Positions 25,666 to 34,244 of a stretch of DNA of 64,000 nt are shown one piece after another. The stretch covers positions 1,240,001 through 1,304,000 of the forward strand of contig NZ_CP047027.1 in assembly GCF_009797025.1 (NCBI RefSeq), read 5' to 3'. Source of the stretch: Cellulophaga sp. L1A9 (GTDB taxonomy: Bacteria; Bacteroidota; Bacteroidia; Flavobacteriales; Flavobacteriaceae). How positions within the stretch are numbered: the first letter of the stretch is position 1; each line of letters opens with the position of its first letter. Under the pieces are notes generated by a model, which was given only the letters and a program-made list of their open reading frames with translations, had not been told where the DNA came from and searched no databases. A program made the position numbers and the translations under genes.

Positions 25666-26694
25666 TTAAGCATTAAGTGTCGATTCTCTTTCCATTATGG
25701 TAGGTTCTAAGATTTCAGTACGATACGTTTCTACCTCATTATCACTTTCTATCTTTTCAATCAACATTTCAGCAGCAATCTCTCCCATTTTTTCCCCATG
25801 TTGCGCAACTGCAGTCAATGTAGGGTTTGAGAATTTAGATAAAATACCATCTGTAAAACCTATAAACTCAATATCTTGAGGAATCTTAAATCCTAATTTT
25901 TGAGCGATACGCATGCCATGAATGGCATATATTTCGTTTACACACAGAACGGCATCTACTTTTTCATTCTTTAAAAAAGACTCCATTGCATTACCTTCTA
26001 CACTACTCATAGAAGGCAACTTTAAAATCAGATTTTCCTCTACCTCAATATTAAACTCTTTTAAAGCTTGAAAGTAACCATCGGCCCTTTCTTTACTTAC
26101 ACTCAAATAATCTTCTGTAGCGACTAGAGCAATCCTCTTCTTACCATTTTCTATTAATTTCTTGACAGACCTGTAAGCTCCGTCTCTATCATTAATTAAA
26201 ACTTTATCACAAGCCACTTGGTCCGTAACCCGATCAAACAGCACTAAAGGAATACCTTGTTCCGTAAGCTCCTTTAGATGGTTGTAATCATTTTTAAGTT
26301 GCGTTTCAGAAGATAAAGACATAATAAAACCATCCACACTTCCATTGGCTAGTATTTCCATGTTAATTACTTCCTTATCAAAAGATTCATCTGAGACACA
26401 TAGGATAACATTGTATCCTTTTTCATTGGCTATCTTCTCTATACCATGAAAAACAGTAGTAAAAAAATGATGAACAATATCTGGAATAATTACCGCGATA
26501 TTTTTAGTGCTTTTATTCTTTAAACTTATAGCAATATTATTCGGTTTGTAATTGTAAAGCTTTGCAAAAGCTTGAATTTTCTCTTTAGTATCTCTACTAA
26601 TTTCTTCACTATTTTTAAGTGCCTTAGAAACTGTAGAAATAGAAACTTCCAATTCTCTTGCAATATGCTTTAGTGTTATTTTTCGCTTTAACAT
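25666..26694 (-). CDS. LacI-family transcriptional regulator of the alpha-glucan locus
   Basis: A 342-residue repressor or activator. The N-terminal helix-turn-helix and hinge read TLKHIARELEVSISTVSKAL (residues 7-26), followed by YNYKPN. The periplasmic-binding-protein-like effector domain includes VIIPDIVHHFFTTVFHGIE near residue 69 and VDGFIMSLSSE near 124. Members next to SusCD and GH65 genes usually respond to maltose or maltodextrin in Flavobacteria. It is the first gene of the leftward glucan operon. It lies divergently from SusC across a 347-bp intergenic region that contains a LacI-type operator. Confidence 0.9.
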   Translation of the reverse strand: MLKRKITLKHIARELEVSISTVSKALKNSEEISRDTKEKIQAFAKLYNYKPNNIAISLKNKSTKNIAVIIPDIVHHFFTTVFHGIEKIANEKGYNVILCVSDESFDKEVINMEILANGSVDGFIMSLSSETQLKNDYNHLKELTEQGIPLVLFDRVTDQVACDKVLINDRDGAYRSVKKLIENGKKRIALVATEDYLSVSKERADGYFQALKEFNIEVEENLILKLPSMSSVEGNAMESFLKNEKVDAVLCVNEIYAIHGMRIAQKLGFKIPQDIEFIGFTDGILSKFSNPTLTAVAQHGEKMGEIAAEMLIEKIESDNEVETYRTEILEPTIMERESTLNA

Positions 26695-26932
26695 GTTTAA
26701 ATTTTGAGTAGTTAGTTCAATTAATAGGTTAAATTAACATATAAATACGCACCCCATAACAAATATTAGTTTTTTAACAATTGGCTGTACTATTTCAATA
26801 ATTTTAAGAAAAAAATAAATATGTATCTTCGTATTATATTTTCAAATTCTTACAATAACTAAGAAATTTTAAGAAATATCTAATCTATCGATGTTTATTT
26901 TAAAATTATTGTAATAAAATAAAGTTATCAAC

Positions 26933-26948
26933 ACGAAACCGTTTTCGT
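26933..26948. promoter_or_regulatory. LacI-type operator in the 347-bp lacI-susC intergenic region
   Basis: ACGAAACCGTTTTCGT is a 16-bp near-perfect palindrome (one mismatched pair, a central CG step), the usual form of LacI-family operators. It sits 93 bp before the SusC ATG and 238 bp before the LacI ATG, so it could govern both directions. The rest of 26695-27041 is very AT-rich. I see no exact TTG/TAnnTTTG promoter there; TATCTTCG at 26823-26830 and TATATTTT before susC are only near matches. Confidence 0.6.
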
Positions 26949-27041
26949 AATATCATATTAATTGCCCCCTCTAACTTTAACAAGTTTTTTGTATATTTTT
27001 AACTATTGAATTTAAATTAACTCAACTTAAATTAATTATCT

Positions 27042-30000
27042 ATGAAGATTAAGCTATTTAAAAGCTTGCTTATTGCTGGGGCATTTCTATGCTTTGGCAT
27101 GATACAAGCACAGGAGGTATCAGGAACCGTTTCTGATGCTAGTGGACCTCTACCTGGAGCGAGTGTTCTAGTAAAAGGTACAACCAACGGTACGCAAACC
27201 GATTTTGACGGAAATTTCTCATTAAGCAACGTAGCATCTGATGCTACCTTATTGTTTAGCTATATAGGATATAAAACATCCGAAATTGCTGTAAATGGGA
27301 AAACAACCGTGAACATAACTCTTACTGAAGACGCAGAGGCATTAGACGAAGTTGTTATTGTAGGGTATGGTAGTACAACTGTAAAAGACGCTACAGGATC
27401 TGTAACAGCTGTAAAATCTGAAGACTTTAATGGAGGTGTCATATCATCACCTGAACAATTAATACAAGGAAAAACAGCCGGGGTTCAGATTTCACAAGGA
27501 AGTGGAGAACCAGGAGCAGGAGTTGCGATAAGAATACGCGGTACTTCTTCTGTTCGTTCTAATAACAACCCTTTGTTTGTAGTTGACGGAGTTCCTTTAC
27601 CTTCTGGTGATTCTTCTGCTGAAGGTGCAAATGTCGGCATTGGTACCAGTGCTGCTAAAAACCCGCTAAGTTTCTTAAATCCTTCTGATATTGAAAGTAT
27701 GAGCATTTTGAAAGATGCATCTGCAACCGCAATTTACGGATCAAGAGGTGCAAATGGAGTGGTAATAATTACGACTAAGAGTGGAAAATCAGGCAGTAAA
27801 AAAGGAATTTTTGAATTTTCATCAGATGTTAGTTTCTCATCTCCTGCAAATGAATATGACTTACTTAACAGAAGCCAGTTTTTAAGTGCTGTTGATGCTT
27901 TTGGAGGAACAGCTACTGATCTAGGAAATGATACTGATTGGCAGTCTTTTGTAACTAGAAACTCTTCTTCAACAAATAATAATTTTGCATATTCTAGAAA
28001 TTATGGCTCTGGTAATGTAAGAGCAACTTTAAACTACGGTAAGCAATTTGGTATTATTGAAAAATCATCTCAAGAAAGAGCTACTGCAAGAATCAATGTT
28101 TCACAACGATTATTTGATGACAAATTAAAATTAGACCTTCAAGGTACTATTTCAAAAGTGAATGATGAAGCCCCGCCCCTTAGTGGTAGTGCAGGCTCAA
28201 CAGGAGATTTATTAGGAGCAGCATATTCTGCTAATCCAACTTGGCCATCTGATCCTAATTTTAATCCAGGAGATCGTATTAATCCAATTAATTTATTAAA
28301 TAGCTGGCAGAGTCTAACTGATACAAATCGTTTCCTAGCTAATTTATCCGCAGATTACGCAGTTACTAACGAGTTAAATGCTAAAGTAACTTTTGGTTAT
28401 GATAAATCAGAATCAACCAAAGAAGCGTCTTTAAGTTCTGAATCTCTTAACGTAGGTAGAGGTGCTGGTGGTAATGGACGGGGAGGATTAAATGATCTGA
28501 CTAGCGAAAACCGCCTTTTTGAATTTACTTTAAATTACAAGAAAGAATTTGAAAATTCAAATTTAGATATTCTTGGAGGATTTTCTTATCAGGATTTTAA
28601 TTCTAGAGGTAGAAATATAGAGGGTTGGGGCTATAGTACAACCGATTTAAACCAAATGGCTCGAGATTTATCGAGCTCAGCTAATACATTAGAATCTTTA
28701 ATTACAGGAGCATACCAACAATATGGTTATTCTTTTGATGTATCAAACAACCCCAACGGCTTATTTGTAAACAGACTTTTGCCAACCATAGCAACAGATT
28801 ACCTTGGTGACGTTGAAGGATTACCTGTTAGAGCAGTATTTGCAGATACATTCGATAATACAGATGAAATCCAATCATTCTTTGGAAGAATTAATTATAG
28901 CTTATCCAATAAATATTTATTTACAGCAACCGTTAGAGCAGATGGTTCTTCTCGTTTTGGTTCAAATAATCAATACGGTATTTTCCCTTCTGCAGCATTT
29001 GCATGGAAAATCAACGAAGAAGATTTTATTGGCGAATCAATTTCTACCTTAAAACTTAGATTAAGTTATGGTATAACAGGTAATCAAGACGGCTTAGGGT
29101 ATGGAAGATTTGTAAGAAGAGAAAGATATTCTGGTGGCTCAGTAGCTGATGGAGGTGCAATTAATGTTCCTGGTGTTAACACTGTTGATTTTGCTAACCC
29201 TGATTTAAAATGGGAAGAAACAACACAATATAATGTAGGTGTTGATTTCGGTTTTTCTGACGATAGATTTACCGGTAGTTTTGATATTTACAGAAAAGAG
29301 ACTAGAGATTTATTACTAAGCGTTGAGTCTGCTCAACCTTCTCCTCAACCATTTTTCTTCCAAAATTTGGATGCTGTAGTATTAAACCAAGGGGCAGAAT
29401 TTTCAATCAATTACGACCTGCTACAAGGGGATAATTTCAATTGGAACGTAGGCTTCAACGTTGCATATAACAGTAATGAGATACAAGATTTTGAAGGAGC
29501 TATTACCGCTGGAACCATTCGTGGAGCTGGATTAAGTAATGCATTTGCTCAACGACTGGAAAGCGGTCAACCTCTTTATTCTTTTTATCTGAGAAAATTT
29601 GAAGGTTTTGACAGTAATGGCAATCCTATTTTCGAAGGAGGTATCGATAATCAGCAGTTTGTAGGTAAAAGTGCTTTACCTGATTTTACAGGAGGTTTAT
29701 CTACAAGTGCTAATTACAAAAACTGGTCAGCGTCTCTATATTTTAATGGCCAATTTGGAAACTACATATACAATAATACTGCCAATGCATTTTTCACAGG
29801 AGGTGCAATTGGAAGCGGTAATAATGTGACACAAGATGTTGTTAATTTAGCAGGAGTTGAGGGTCGTTTTGCTGAAGCCTCCGTATCTGATCGTTTTTTA
29901 GAAAAAGGTGATTTTGTACGATTACAAACAGCATCCATTAGCTACAATGTTCCTCTTACTGATGGTTTTTTTAAATCAATGCGCTTAAGCCTTACTGGTC

Positions 30001-30161
30001 AAAATTTGTTTGTGATTACAGATTATTCTGGATTAGATCCTGAAGTTAGTGTAATACCAGGTGGTGGAGATCTTTTGAATGGCTTACCTATAGCGGGAAT
30101 AGACTATACATCATTTCCAAGGCCAAGAACTTATACATTCGGCTTTAACGTAACATTTTAA
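27042..30161 (+). CDS. susC: SusC/RagA-type TonB-linked outer-membrane transporter
   Basis: A 1039-residue outer-membrane receptor that imports oligosaccharides bound by SusD. The signal peptide covers about residues 1-23 (…GMIQA-QE). A carboxypeptidase-regulatory-like beta-sandwich follows (EVSGTVSDASGPLPGASVLV, residues 24-105). A TonB-box-like DEVVIVGYGS leads into the plug domain, with FVVDGVPL and the IYGSRGANGVVIITTK signature. The barrel ends in the aromatic-terminated strand TYTFGFNVTF. It is the first gene of the rightward arm, with SusD 9 bp downstream. The predicted substrate is maltodextrin, from its LacI/GH65/GH13 neighbours. Confidence 0.95.
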   Translation: MKIKLFKSLLIAGAFLCFGMIQAQEVSGTVSDASGPLPGASVLVKGTTNGTQTDFDGNFSLSNVASDATLLFSYIGYKTSEIAVNGKTTVNITLTEDAEALDEVVIVGYGSTTVKDATGSVTAVKSEDFNGGVISSPEQLIQGKTAGVQISQGSGEPGAGVAIRIRGTSSVRSNNNPLFVVDGVPLPSGDSSAEGANVGIGTSAAKNPLSFLNPSDIESMSILKDASATAIYGSRGANGVVIITTKSGKSGSKKGIFEFSSDVSFSSPANEYDLLNRSQFLSAVDAFGGTATDLGNDTDWQSFVTRNSSSTNNNFAYSRNYGSGNVRATLNYGKQFGIIEKSSQERATARINVSQRLFDDKLKLDLQGTISKVNDEAPPLSGSAGSTGDLLGAAYSANPTWPSDPNFNPGDRINPINLLNSWQSLTDTNRFLANLSADYAVTNELNAKVTFGYDKSESTKEASLSSESLNVGRGAGGNGRGGLNDLTSENRLFEFTLNYKKEFENSNLDILGGFSYQDFNSRGRNIEGWGYSTTDLNQMARDLSSSANTLESLITGAYQQYGYSFDVSNNPNGLFVNRLLPTIATDYLGDVEGLPVRAVFADTFDNTDEIQSFFGRINYSLSNKYLFTATVRADGSSRFGSNNQYGIFPSAAFAWKINEEDFIGESISTLKLRLSYGITGNQDGLGYGRFVRRERYSGGSVADGGAINVPGVNTVDFANPDLKWEETTQYNVGVDFGFSDDRFTGSFDIYRKETRDLLLSVESAQPSPQPFFFQNLDAVVLNQGAEFSINYDLLQGDNFNWNVGFNVAYNSNEIQDFEGAITAGTIRGAGLSNAFAQRLESGQPLYSFYLRKFEGFDSNGNPIFEGGIDNQQFVGKSALPDFTGGLSTSANYKNWSASLYFNGQFGNYIYNNTANAFFTGGAIGSGNNVTQDVVNLAGVEGRFAEASVSDRFLEKGDFVRLQTASISYNVPLTDGFFKSMRLSLTGQNLFVITDYSGLDPEVSVIPGGGDLLNGLPIAGIDYTSFPRPRTYTFGFNVTF

Positions 30162-30170
30162 AAAAAAATT

Positions 30171-31760
30171 ATGAAAACTAAAATAATACTTAAAAGCTTG
30201 CTACTAGCCTCTACGGTAGTAGCTACGTTTTTATCATGTACAGACCTAGAAATTGAGGAAACTGATTCTATTATTACAGCAGATAGTGGCAGTAGTGAAT
30301 TTACACCATTGTCAGACCCATCATCATCACTTAGTGACCTATACAATAAGATAGGAGGAGATTTTCAAAGTCAAGAAACCATGTATGCCATGTCAGAAGT
30401 AGCTTCTGACGAACTTTTGATTCCTACTAGAGGTACCGACTGGGGTGATAATGGCGTTTGGAGACAAATGCACACACACACCTGGAGATCTGACCATATA
30501 TTTATCAGAAATGCTTGGAATAATTTAAATCAAAGTATTTTTAGGGCCACAGAAATATTAGAAAGTAGTCCTAGCGCACAAGTAGTTGCAGAAGCAAAAT
30601 TTCTTAGAGCATTCAACATGTTCTTTGTAATGGACTTATTCGGAGTTGTTCCATTTAGAGAAGTTACGGAGGGTCCTGATGTTAACCCTAAGGTATTAAG
30701 CCGAGTAGAAGCATATAACTTCATAGAGACTGATTTACTTGATGCATTGGCCGATCTACCAGAAGGAAGTACAGGAACTGCAAATACAGGTAAAGCTACA
30801 AAAGCAACTGTAAATTTTCTTTTAGCAAAACTATACTTAAATTCTTTTGTATACAATGGAACTGGAACGCCAGAAAATGCTACTATGCAAAAAGTTATTG
30901 ACAATGTTGATGCCATAGCAGCTAGCGGTTTTAGTATTGACCAAAACGGTTATTTTCAAATTTTTGAACCCTCAGATGATACCGAAACTATTCTACATTT
31001 AAGTAGTGAAGTGGGGCCTAGAATTTGGAATACTTTACATTATAATCAAAACTCTCCAGATAACGACGGAGGTGGATGGAATGGGTTTTCTACCCTTTCT
31101 GAATTCTACGATTCTTTCGAAGGCGCTGAAAACTCAAATTATGTTGGAGATAACCAAGAAGAACGTAGAGGGTTTGTGCCTGATGCTACAACTGCTAATA
31201 ATCTAAACTTAGGTATTGGATATGGTTTTCTTATTGGACAACAATACAACGAAGATGGCACAGCACTTAAAAACAGACAAGGCCAGCCATTAAGTTTTAC
31301 AAAAGAGATACCTGCATTAGTAGGTAATACCGAGGTAGAAGGTATACGTTTAATTAAATACCATCCTTACGATCCCACTGATACTGAAGACACAGAATCA
31401 CCCCTTGTCAATTCCTTTAGACGTCATCAAATTCTATTCAGATATGCTGATGCACATTTAATGAAAGCAGAAGCCATGATGAGAATGGGTGGAGATGCTA
31501 CTACTTTAGTGAATGAATTAAGAGTTAATAGAGAAAATACTTCTGAATTAGCCGCTGTATCAATAGATGATATTCTTGCTGAGAGAGGACGTGAATTATA
31601 CATTGAATACTGGAGAAGAAATGACCTGGTAAGATTTGATAAATTTACAGCTCCATGGCAACTAAAAGAAGTTTCTGGAGACCCTAATGTAAATTTATAT
31701 CCTATTCCACAAACCGCATTACTTTCTAATCCTAATTTAGTACAGAATCCTGGATACTAA
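30171..31760 (+). CDS. susD: SusD/RagB-family surface glycan-binding lipoprotein
   Basis: A 529-residue lipoprotein (Cys23 in TFLSC) forming the lid of the SusC channel. The tetratricopeptide-like N-terminal half includes VVAEAKFLRAFNMFFVMDLF near residue 130, the typical SusD helix pair. The C-terminal RYADAHLMKAEAMMRMGG and ILAERGRELYIEYWRRNDL are diagnostic RagB/SusD segments. It ends YPIPQTALLSNPNLVQNPGY, another family signature. No SusE or SusF gene follows; a strong terminator comes instead, so the outer-membrane part of this locus is just SusCD. Confidence 0.95.
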   Translation: MKTKIILKSLLLASTVVATFLSCTDLEIEETDSIITADSGSSEFTPLSDPSSSLSDLYNKIGGDFQSQETMYAMSEVASDELLIPTRGTDWGDNGVWRQMHTHTWRSDHIFIRNAWNNLNQSIFRATEILESSPSAQVVAEAKFLRAFNMFFVMDLFGVVPFREVTEGPDVNPKVLSRVEAYNFIETDLLDALADLPEGSTGTANTGKATKATVNFLLAKLYLNSFVYNGTGTPENATMQKVIDNVDAIAASGFSIDQNGYFQIFEPSDDTETILHLSSEVGPRIWNTLHYNQNSPDNDGGGWNGFSTLSEFYDSFEGAENSNYVGDNQEERRGFVPDATTANNLNLGIGYGFLIGQQYNEDGTALKNRQGQPLSFTKEIPALVGNTEVEGIRLIKYHPYDPTDTEDTESPLVNSFRRHQILFRYADAHLMKAEAMMRMGGDATTLVNELRVNRENTSELAAVSIDDILAERGRELYIEYWRRNDLVRFDKFTAPWQLKEVSGDPNVNLYPIPQTALLSNPNLVQNPGY

Positions 31761-31794
31761 TAATCATAATTATTAGTAAATAAATTATATAAAT

Positions 31795-31831
31795 AAAGCC
31801 TCTGATTTGAAATTATCAAATCAGAGGCTTT
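31795..31831 (+). terminator. Rho-independent terminator after susD
   Basis: AAAGCCTCTGATTTG (31795-31809) and CAAATCAGAGGCTTT (31817-31831) are perfect 15-bp complements around a 7-nt loop. The flanking A and T residues act as terminator tracts in both directions. The following 31832-32000 stretch shows no gene or clear signal. Confidence 0.9.
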
Positions 31832-32000
31832 TGCTTTCTATTGGTAATTAACCAAAAATATAAATATATTAATAAACCCCTACACTACTTAATGTTCTCA
31901 ATATCGCTACAATTCAAAGCTATTGACCATAAAAAATTACATAACCAATTAGATAATTAAGAAACAATTTACCACAAGTCATAAATTAAATAATACGCAA

Positions 32001-32888
32001 CTACTTTAATGGCAGAAAAACTTCTGCTTTCCACTCCAATGCTTCCCCTCCAAAATTAGGATTACTATAAAATATTTCAATAGGCTTACTCACGACTTCA
32101 ATTTTTTCTTTAGTAGCATACTCTAGAAGTATATACCACGCCCTATCCGAAGTGATGTAATTACCGTTGTAGATTGCCTTAATCATATTCCCTCCCTCAA
32201 ATTCTTTATACTTCACATCATTATCAGTTGGAAGATTATCTTTTTTTATGATTGGGTAACAAAAATTATAATGGATACTATCGCTTTTTTGATTCCAATA
32301 TGTAATTTCTAGAAATGGAAAACCATTACTCTCAATACCACTACTAGCCATTAAATTATCCAAATAAGGATAAACCCCCATCATCCCTTTAGCCTTTTTT
32401 AATTGTGTTGTCTCTACAGGCAAATAAACTACATAACTAGATTTTAATTTTTCCTGACCTATAACTACCACCTTAAAATTAGCTAAATGATCTTTTAAGT
32501 TATCATTGAAATGTACAAGCCTATTTTTTACATCCTTCTCAAAAAAGGTATCTAAGAATAAAATTTGAAGTCTATTTTTAAAACTATTATTAAGATCTGT
32601 TACATATACTTTCACAGACGATGTAGTGTCCGTTATAGGTTGTATGTCCCAATCATATCTATAACGTATATCCTTAAAATCTATTTCTTGAATAATGTTA
32701 TTGATACCCTTACTTTCTAAAATCTTAGAATTGCCGATAGCATTGGACCAAGTTTTAATTGATTGATTGACTACTCCTGGATAAGTTTTAACCTTAAAGC
32801 TAGCTAAGTAATCATAAGGTTTTAAAAATAGATACCAACCTAAAAAACACAAGCCAACTATTAAAAGGGCAAATAAAAATTTTTTCAT
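32001..32888 (-). CDS. Membrane-anchored SRPBCC plus GyrI-like effector-binding protein
   Basis: A 295-residue protein with one N-terminal hydrophobic helix (residues 3-20, FLFALLIVGLCFLGWYLF). The middle region (about 30-130) has the alternating pattern of an SRPBCC/polyketide-cyclase domain, including TWSNAIGN and YRYDWDIQPI. The C-terminal 150 residues end in AWYILLEYATKEKIEV and ALEWKAEVFLPLK, typical of GyrI-like/AraC effector-binding domains. Such proteins bind small hydrophobic ligands; the ligand here is unknown. The ATG overlaps the stop of the upstream haloperoxidase-like gene by 4 bp, so it ends an operon. Confidence 0.65.
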   Translation of the reverse strand: MKKFLFALLIVGLCFLGWYLFLKPYDYLASFKVKTYPGVVNQSIKTWSNAIGNSKILESKGINNIIQEIDFKDIRYRYDWDIQPITDTTSSVKVYVTDLNNSFKNRLQILFLDTFFEKDVKNRLVHFNDNLKDHLANFKVVVIGQEKLKSSYVVYLPVETTQLKKAKGMMGVYPYLDNLMASSGIESNGFPFLEITYWNQKSDSIHYNFCYPIIKKDNLPTDNDVKYKEFEGGNMIKAIYNGNYITSDRAWYILLEYATKEKIEVVSKPIEIFYSNPNFGGEALEWKAEVFLPLK

Positions 32889-34234
32889 TTTACTGGTTTA
32901 GAATCTATTGAATTCTTCATTTTCAATTTAGACACCACAAACGCCCCGAGATCTCTCCCCTGCTTTACGCCTACTTCAACTGCTGCTCGATAATGAATAC
33001 CCCCATACATTCTACTTATTGCAGCTTCATCTGCAGCAATATTAAAAGATGAAAATGTTCTTATTGGTAATCCAAAAGTAGTCTCCGTGTCATCATCAAA
33101 TGAAAAATTATCTCCGAAAATATCCGTTAGAACTGTTGACGCTGCCCCAGAAACTACTGAATGACCACTTGTATATTCTGGAAAAGGAGGCGTTTGAAGT
33201 ACAGGTTTCCAATTTTCATCTATATATTGATTGATTACTGTTTCCGGACGAATAAGATTACTTCTGTATTTTTCATCCCAACAACTAATAAAAGCATCTG
33301 CAATTGCCATAGATGTTTTTGTGTAAGCATAAACAGTATCGTCAAAATCATAATTCATCTTTCTTGATGCAATTTTAGTAATACCAATCCAGTGTGCGCC
33401 AGGAGTTATTTTTTTTGTTGCAAACATTAAATGTCCTTTAGTTACAGAAACATATGGATTACAATCCCAAAACTGTGCAATTTCAACTTCATTGGAAGCA
33501 TCTCCCTTTTTTGCCATCTCTAAAGAAATATCATATACTTCTTTAACTTCCATATAAAAATCAGAATTTTCTTCTAAAGAAAAAGCCGGAGGTGGCACTG
33601 GTTTAAATTGGTCTGGCGTATTAAGTGCAAAAGCTCTAATTTTACTCCAATGGGGTTCAATACCATCCATATACGCTGGTGGGGTAGGTTGCCAACGTGT
33701 AGCGTCATCAGTATCAACCGTAAATTTAGGCATCGTTCTGGTTTGCTTATAATTATCATTATCCATCCACAAAGCTATATGTTCAGCAACTAACAAGCCG
33801 TAATCTTTAGAGTCTTCAAAAATTGTTTTATTGCTATTTTCCCAATCGCTATAAAGACTATCCCTATGGGCATTTATTTTATTTTCAGAAAAAACAAGCC
33901 TCCTGCTTAAATCTATATGCGCAATAAGAGCAGCCATTTGGTAATTGATAACTACCCCACTTATTGGCCTAGGAATCTCTTTTAAATCATTTATTTGACC
34001 TGCTAAAGAATTATATTTATCATTATGTAGGGCTATAATTTCATAGGCCGCTATATTAGGATAAGCAAATATCCTACTTGCCACTGGAGGTGAAAAAATA
34101 TCATGAATCATAATCTCAGTCACTTTATCAACTGACTCATGCAATTCATTTGGACTTACTACAATAATTTTCTCCTCTGTACAAGAAGCTAACACAACCG
34201 TAGCTAATAAAATACTTATAAATTTTGTTTTCAT
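32885..34234 (-). CDS. PAP2-superfamily / vanadium-dependent haloperoxidase-like lipoprotein
   Basis: A 449-residue lipoprotein (lipobox VLASC, Cys18). An open frame extends to 34282, but those 16 residues precede the real signal peptide MKTKFISILL, so 34234 is the better start. PAP2 active-site motifs are present in order: KYRSNLIRPETVI near residue 315 (Lys and Arg), PEYTSGHSVVSGAAS near 345 (GHS) and GGIHYRAAVEVGVKQGRDLG near 410 (HYR). This arrangement suits a vanadate- or phosphate-binding haloperoxidase/phosphatase. Halogenation activity cannot be told from sequence alone. The upstream neighbour is a CRTAC1-like lipoprotein gene. Confidence 0.82.
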   Translation of the reverse strand: MKTKFISILLATVVLASCTEEKIIVVSPNELHESVDKVTEIMIHDIFSPPVASRIFAYPNIAAYEIIALHNDKYNSLAGQINDLKEIPRPISGVVINYQMAALIAHIDLSRRLVFSENKINAHRDSLYSDWENSNKTIFEDSKDYGLLVAEHIALWMDNDNYKQTRTMPKFTVDTDDATRWQPTPPAYMDGIEPHWSKIRAFALNTPDQFKPVPPPAFSLEENSDFYMEVKEVYDISLEMAKKGDASNEVEIAQFWDCNPYVSVTKGHLMFATKKITPGAHWIGITKIASRKMNYDFDDTVYAYTKTSMAIADAFISCWDEKYRSNLIRPETVINQYIDENWKPVLQTPPFPEYTSGHSVVSGAASTVLTDIFGDNFSFDDDTETTFGLPIRTFSSFNIAADEAAISRMYGGIHYRAAVEVGVKQGRDLGAFVVSKLKMKNSIDSKPVK

Positions 34235-34244
34235 AGTCAATTCC

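Noticed and set aside
26823..26830. TATCTTCG as the susC promoter -7 box
   Set aside because: One mismatch to TAnnTTTG and no TTG at the proper distance; too weak.
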